Below are positions 58,170 through 64,000 of a stretch of DNA of 64,000 nucleotides, one piece after another. The DNA is from Hymenolepis diminuta (lineage: Eukaryota > Platyhelminthes > Cestoda > Cyclophyllidea > Hymenolepididae). Below the pieces are notes generated by a model. That model was not told where the DNA came from. It searched no databases and was given only the letters and a program-made list of their open reading frames with translations. The DNA is taken from contig CAADRB010000022.1 in NCBI GenBank assembly GCA_900708905.1, positions 173,457-237,456 of the forward strand, read 5' to 3'. The number at the start of each line of letters is the position of its first letter. The stretch's first letter is position 1. The translations under genes were made by a program, and so were the position numbers.

Positions 58170-58360
58170 GTAGCAGCAATGCCTGTTTCACTGTATTACG
58201 TACTGCCTCTCCCTCTCTGAACACCGAACAGACGATTTGCCCCTCGCTGATTGGCCGTTCGCCATTCGCCCACGTAGTTCATTCCCACTGGACAGCATCA
58301 TATTTGCAGTGACTGTGTCCATGAGGCCAAACGCTCGTTTAGACACATATGTATATAAAA
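58170..58360 (-). promoter_or_regulatory. GC-richer region upstream of the CUB gene, probable promoter or 5' UTR
   Basis: Clearly less AT-rich than its surroundings, and begins about 160 bases upstream of the start codon. On - it contains CCAAT at 58254-58250 beside a GC-rich stretch. No clear TATA box at the right spacing. Confidence 0.3.
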
Positions 58361-60764
58361 CCGCTGCCGATAAATATGATGACGTAACACAGATATGACC
58401 CACGCTTTCGTAGTAAAAATGCCCGTTTTAAACATAAATATTAATTTATGTTGCTCAGTATTATGCCACCTTTTTACTTGTCGGTATACCTCTTTATTAC
58501 TTTAAATTTTCACAACGATAAATAAAGTATCCGAAGATATTTGAAGAAGGATAATAAGACGAATGTATATCAAATGTATATGGAGATGCGACGAATATGA
58601 ACAAATACCATAGTTCTACATCGCTTTCAGTACCTCATTTAGGTTCTCATTAGCAAAACAGAATAGCAAATGTATTAATGGTAATACACCGATTTGTAAA
58701 ATTTCCGATGTCCATAGTAAAATTTGTTTAAATTTGATATGCTCAATGGTTTATTTATAAAGGTTAGAAAAATAGTTGCTGCATAGCTGTTCCTAAAACC
58801 TCTTGATTCATTTTGAGGTGAAGAGGTCGGATATACAACTCCTCCGATCACAGCTAACTTAACGAAGTTGATGGGAGTATAACAGGGCAGTGCTAGGGAT
58901 GGTAGAAAAGCTTCTGCAGCCCTTAGTGAAGAGCCTCCCTAGTAATCTTGACCTAAAACTATTTTTGAACCGGCAGATTCCCTGAAGAACTAGAAAGTAA
59001 GTCTATAAAATGCGTGGCCAAGGCATATCAATCAAGAAGCCTTCGATTTGAGCGGATTTTCATGGCTAGAACATCCAATAATGTCAATTTTTTTCTCTAG
59101 CAGTGAAAATTCCCAATTCAATGGACTTAGAGCAAAAATGTCAACTGTATGTAAGGGTTTGCAAAAAAAGGACAATTCTTTGCGCTGTCAACGAAATCTC
59201 TGTTCCATAGGTGGAGCAATCAACAGGATTTTGATTATCCAGTACTTATTATCCAGTTGCCTTATGCCTCATAAAAACGCTACAAATTACAACGCCATCT
59301 TTACTTTTGGCTTCAGAGTATTCCTGGCAAAATACAACGGCTCTTATTCGTTTGAGCCGACCAGTAAAAAGTGACAATCCTGCTATCCCATGGACGAAAT
59401 CCACTTAACCTTTAACCTATTATGTACTCAGAGCTACGTCTATGCATCTGTTTATTAAAATACAATAATGCATTTTGTATTTATAAATGAGCGGGTATAA
59501 TAGTATTGCAGCTCTGACGGAATATGTCGGGAATATATGGATACCTGATGGCAGTTGATTGGTTATGCACTAATATATATGGGTGTCTAGCGTATTAGTG
59601 CAAGCGGAAACTGAGAATTAGTTAGTTATTTAGATCTTACTATAATATATATTATTTAATTAGAAAATTTAAATCGGAAAGTAGATAACTATGAAGATTA
59701 TATGATCAACATTTTAAATGAATATTAGTTAATTTAATCTTCTGGTCTCCAAGTGCACTTGAGAAGAGTATGGATTGAACTTTCGAACTTTTAAATATTT
59801 ACAATAAATAATAATTGTAAATATATCTAAATGCAAACTCTAATTCCTGTTAAACAGAGGTCCATTAAACAGAAATTCAAATACGCCGCCCATTTCAAAG
59901 GACTGTCCCTTTTCAACCTCAAATTTTAATCTTCAATATTAAATTTATTCTACTTCGAAAAGCGGTTTTCTAGGAATCATGTAGATTTATAAGACTTCTA
60001 ACGTAGAATTAATTCTTTAAATTGTTTGTAAAAAGAAAAAATCGAGTGAAGAAAATGATTATTTTGTGCTATTTTTGGACGCTGATAACAGTTTCCGTTT
60101 CTGATTGGCGTGGTGTTTTTAACTGTTCACGTGACTAACGCAATCGTACAGAACAAGAAAATGGGACATTACGATGAAGGGACATTTCAATCAAAGTCTT
60201 CAAATGCAATCAATAAAATCAGAATAACGGAAATCAAGAGTTTATATAGTCGATATATTACTAAGTCGGTTTCTACAAAATATTCAATTACAGTTTCTGG
60301 AGAGAGTGTGAATAAATTTTAGATGATTGAATGATTACTATTTTTCCTTCAAACCTTACTTTCAATCATGCTCTCAACTTCAAGCTAGACTAAACATATC
60401 CGGACGTGAGTGCAAGCCTTTGTAATAATTTGCTTCTTCTGCTCGAATTCAACTAACGTATATTTTTAAAAGGTATTCTCGCTCCTTCCTTTATTCACCT
60501 GCGGATACAAAATTTTTTGCAAAATATAATGGGATTCCCAAACGCTTTTTCTCCTTCTTTGAGTCTTTTGAACTTTCTGAGAAGAAATTTAGTTTAGCTA
60601 ATAGTTTCTGACTTTCTCCAGTAAAACAGCCTTTCTCTAGGTCGTATTGATTCTTTTCAGTTGTAATGGTACTGATTATCATTATTATCGCTCTAAGTAA
60701 TACAAATAAAACAATTTTTCATTGTGAAATGCAATTAACATCGAATAACAGTAAGTTCAACAGA
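58361..60764. other. intergenic, nothing recognised
   Basis: The longest open frame (59048-59374, +, 108 codons) has no domain motif and lies in a patch of mixed composition (about 58800-59400) that may be an old repeat. Confidence 0.45.
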
Positions 60765-60993
60765 TGATAAGGGAAATAGGATCAAAAAGTTACAGAGAGT
60801 AACGTCAAGATTTCGAAGAATCTTCTTTCATTTGATTTTTGACTTGGGTTATACAATATTTATTAAATGAGTAGTTAACGCTTTAAAATTCGAACTTCAA
60901 GAATCGTCACCTGCATTGCGGCAAATATCAGCCCACACTATTCAGCGCTTATTGACCGATTCTGTTTAATCGGAGAAGGTCCATCTTATCGTT
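60765..60993 (-). repeat. dispersed repeat R1, copy d
   Basis: On - it shows the R1 blocks in order: GATGGACCTTCTCCGATTAA, GGTCAATAAGCGCTGAATAG, TTTGCCGCAATGCAGGTGAC, CTCATTTAATAAATATTGTA, CCCAAGTCAAAAATCAAATG and TCTTGACGTTACTCTC, ending TTTTTGATCC. Good agreement with copies a and b. Confidence 0.6.
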
Positions 60994-63248
60994 TGTCGGT
61001 TGAATAGGCAAGTGATTTTTAAGATATTCCGTAGATTAAAATTTTAACATAAATTTAAAAATTCATCAGAAGTCGAATAGCTCCTAGCTAACAACGGCAT
61101 GCCACACTTCCCAAAACAGAATACCAAGATTTGGCGTGATGGCAAAAGTATATTGAACAATCCCAATGAAATTCGATATAGTGAGAGAGATAAGGAGTGA
61201 TGAAAGTTGGAACAGAAAGAGAGAACCGCATGTTTTTACTGTTAAATAAGACGGAATAATTCGAGAATATGGGGAACTGATAAGCACTTATTGTGATGAC
61301 AGTTGGGTCAGATGACAGTTACAAGTTTGGGTCAAAGGAACATAAAGAAGTCACTGCAACAGGGTGGAGAGAAAACCAAGAATAAAAATTTTAGCAAGCG
61401 GATACAGAATACTACTTCAGAATCTGCGGTTATATGTTTATGTAGTTATGTATCGGCGTGTTGGAAAACGCTTGTCGGATTACTCATAAAATATGGATAA
61501 TTTCTGAGGAAGATAATGTTTAATGATTGTAATTTACTCTTAATACTGAATATTCATAGGATTATTGACTGAATTTTGCCTCAAAAGCGACTAAGCTTGA
61601 AAAATGATCATGACATATGAGACAGTTTTAACTGACAGTGAGGTCCTTGTAATAGGTTCGTGATATTTAGTTCAAATTGTTGAACGGAAATATAAATCTG
61701 ACGACTATTCCGAGATACTAGCTGAACAATGAGGCACATATTTTTCTACAATGCAATAATAAAGGGAGATAAAACTTGAAGCTTAAAAATTTATTATCAA
61801 AGTGCATAGAGATTCGACCTCAATTAACAATTTGTTTTCCTTAGATCTTTCTGTACTTCAGATATTTGGATTTAAACTTGAATTCATGAAAAAATGACCT
61901 GTTTCCTTTGATAGTTTCCTTTTATACGTTTAAAGAAATAGTTTTAATTCTTTATAAAACAGAAATGAGTAGTTATCTGAAATAGCCCAAGACTAAAATA
62001 TTGGGTGATTGTAACTCTTGTAGCTTTATATCTCAGCAAGTGTTAGTTGGCATAGTCTAATCATTTTAGCCGGTAAGTCACTATATTAATTGTCCATGAC
62101 CTCTTCTTATTTGTTTTTAGATGGCTCCAAAACACGATTAATAGCAGCAATGGTTCGGAAGAATTTCCAGCTTAGAAGATGGACGCATTTTCCTATTTCG
62201 GTGAGTTAACAGGATAAGCGCATACGCTATTCCTATTTCCCAGTTGAAAATGCCAGTCATAATTGGCGGTATAAAAATACCTCTTTTCAAAATGCATACT
62301 ATGTGGAAAACATATTTCATAGGTAAAAAGCAAGGTAAATCTTCCAAAAGATTGTATTCCCATTTATCTCAGTTCAAAATTATTGCTTCTTCTCCCAGGG
62401 CTCTAAGGTAAATTTTAAAAAAGGTTATATTCTCAATGAATACCCAATCACGGGTTCGAAAGATGCTTCTTCTGCGTTAACCAGCAAGCAATAGGAAGTG
62501 AAGTAGAAAAAAATTGTGGTGGCGAGGCAAAGAAGTAGACGCTGCTTTGCTGTGGCAAAGTGCAAAGAAAAGGCTTAAACTTTATTGTGGCCAAGTGATG
62601 ATTTAAGAGGTTCCTATTTTAGAGAGCCCTTATTAGTACCATCTTGTGAATGGTCGATTAAGCATTCTAAAAAAATTTAGATCGTTGGTATTATAAAATA
62701 TAATATTACGATTCATGTACATCTGCTCTTAGGATGACTAAGCTACTGCCTCATAAACAAGCATTGCGGAGATCATTGCACTGATAAGGTTTAATACAGC
62801 ACCCAAGGAAAATTTGTTTGTATATACATTCATTAGGTGGACACACAGATAATATAAGAGATCTGGAGCTCAAACACCGCTGAATGAAAAATTTTTCAGC
62901 ATATATGTATCTGCATTGTGGCAGATATTGAGTTTTCATATTTTAGGTAAAAATTGTGTACTTGTAATCAAGGGGGAGCACCAGAATAAATGGAGCATCA
63001 AACAAATGCTATGCGGTATGAAACGGAGGAGTGGGTCAAAAATGGATAAGGAGGTGAAAACGTCATCATTTTATTCTTTTTTGGATTCAGTAGCATTGAC
63101 TTGTTCATAAGTTCGAAATGGAAGAGTTCAATTTGTGATCTACTAATGTTTGATCTTCACCGTTAGACTCCAAGTTTCACAAGTGAGGGTGCGTTCATTA
63201 AAATCAGAATTTGTGACCGGTTAGTATAATTCCATGGTTGGTCATACC
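60994..63248. other. intergenic, nothing recognised
   Basis: No gene, RNA or repeat that I can support; open frames are short and AT-driven. Confidence 0.45.
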
Positions 63249-63618
63249 TGTAGCGGATGCTACATCAAAAAGTCTTTTTGCTACACCTAAGTAATCCTCC
63301 TAAGCAGTCCGAATAACCTCTAGCGGAGTCCAAATTAGCTAAACTATGCCCAGAGTGGTAGGAACCAGAAAGGTGCTGTGTAGAGAGGGTCTATTGATCA
63401 CTTCCTTGTTACTGTGAGTCAAAAGCTTAGTCATTAAATGCAAAGCCACGCCAGGCTGCAGGGATCTTGACTGCTGATTAGTTGAGAAGGACCTTGCAGA
63501 CACGTCCGCGCTTGTTCTCTACGCCACCGGTTACATCCTCGCACTTCCCAGAAAGTTCTAGCGCACGTGATTCAATCAGCCTTGTTAGTGTTGTGAACCC
63601 CACAGTACCCTCCCCCTA
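63249..63618 (-). mobile_element. probable polypurine tract and 3' LTR of a Ty3/Gypsy-like element
   Basis: After the pol stop, - reads a purine run AGGGGGAGGGTAC (about 63618-63605) and then TGTGGGGTTCACAAC, a normal polypurine tract followed by an LTR beginning TGT. A matching end CTACA at 63249 would give a 356-base LTR (63604-63249) with TGT...ACA ends. The region is GC-richer than its surroundings. The right end was chosen by this pattern alone; the 5' LTR is off the window. Confidence 0.4.
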
Positions 63619-63662
63619 GAGTGTTATTAGATCGCTAAAAGGTAAAAACGCTCTATAATTAG

Positions 63663-64000
63663 TCACTGTACATAATCGGCCAATCGGGAAGGAAAGCTAA
63701 CTCTTCGACCGCAACGTGTGCGACAGAGTTCGGATCGAGAAATACAAGAAGGTGGAGTGGTAGATTCAACAGTGTCTTGGAGTGAGGACTGGACTGAGGG
63801 AGTAAAAGGTTGTGTAATATCTTTAGAGGAGGACTGAGCACGAGTATTGAATGAGTGTACATTGTCGGGAGACACAAAGGGAAGGTTAAGGAAGTAGAGA
63901 ATTAGGGTTTGCAAGCAGTAAGTAGTTGACAGTAGTTGGTGGCGGTTTGGCTGCTTGATACCACTCGATTTATTTTTAAATGAGAGTAACATCGATAAAT
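63663..64000 (-). pseudogene. C-terminus of a retrotransposon pol polyprotein (Ty3/Gypsy-like), partial
   Basis: An open frame running from beyond the window edge to a stop at 63663. It is Ser/Thr/Pro-rich and ends SELCRTRCGRRVSFPSRLAD then YVQ. An Arg-rich TRSGRxVxxPxRL-type ending is common after the integrase of Ty3/Gypsy pol proteins. The catalytic core is not in the window, so whether the element is intact cannot be judged. The polypurine tract and LTR-like sequence directly downstream support the call. Confidence 0.45.

Noticed and set aside
59048..59374. 108-codon + frame as a possible gene.
   Set aside because: No domain, no splice partner, no promoter or polyadenylation context.

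Overview
The window looks like a draft assembly from an invertebrate animal, most likely a parasitic flatworm (tapeworm or fluke). This is inference from strong AT-richness, genes split into many small exons, a mix of tiny introns (one of 36 bases) and introns of several kilobases, retroelement debris, and two runs of N inside a repeat. I cannot name the species. There is nothing bacterial: no operons, ribosome binding sites or CRISPR arrays.

Three protein genes can be reconstructed by joining exons whose splice phases agree. (1) On the + strand, up to 4411, is the C-terminal part of a DUF4139 (F37C4.5-type) protein. (2) On the + strand, 9000-10661, is a complete six-exon DNAJB13 orthologue, the radial-spoke J-protein, with its family-typical HPL in place of HPD. 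(3) On the - strand, 58009 down to 20798, is a 37-kb gene for a type I membrane protein: signal peptide, five CUB domains, one LDL-receptor class A domain, a transmembrane helix and a long tail ending in a PDZ-ligand-like SIV. That is the domain order of nematode LEV-10 and an extended form of NETO, both of which organise neurotransmitter receptors at synapses. One small exon in the fifth CUB domain could not be found. DNAJB13 and the CUB gene are convergent, with about 10 kb between their stop codons.

The rest is introns and intergenic DNA carrying repeats. A 1.07-kb element (plus an N gap) lies in two introns of the CUB gene in opposite orientation (34812-36255 and 48421-49716). The copies are almost identical in the middle and diverged at one end, and they bracket exactly five CUB exons. 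A tRNA-derived SINE occurs twice (32476-32714 and 24715-24930). A roughly 200-base dispersed repeat occurs four times. The right edge (63249-64000) holds the pol C-terminus and a probable 3' LTR of a Ty3/Gypsy-like element on the - strand.

The most interesting points are the LEV-10-like architecture, the inverted intronic repeats around five of its exons, and the SINE family that can be defined from the two copies.
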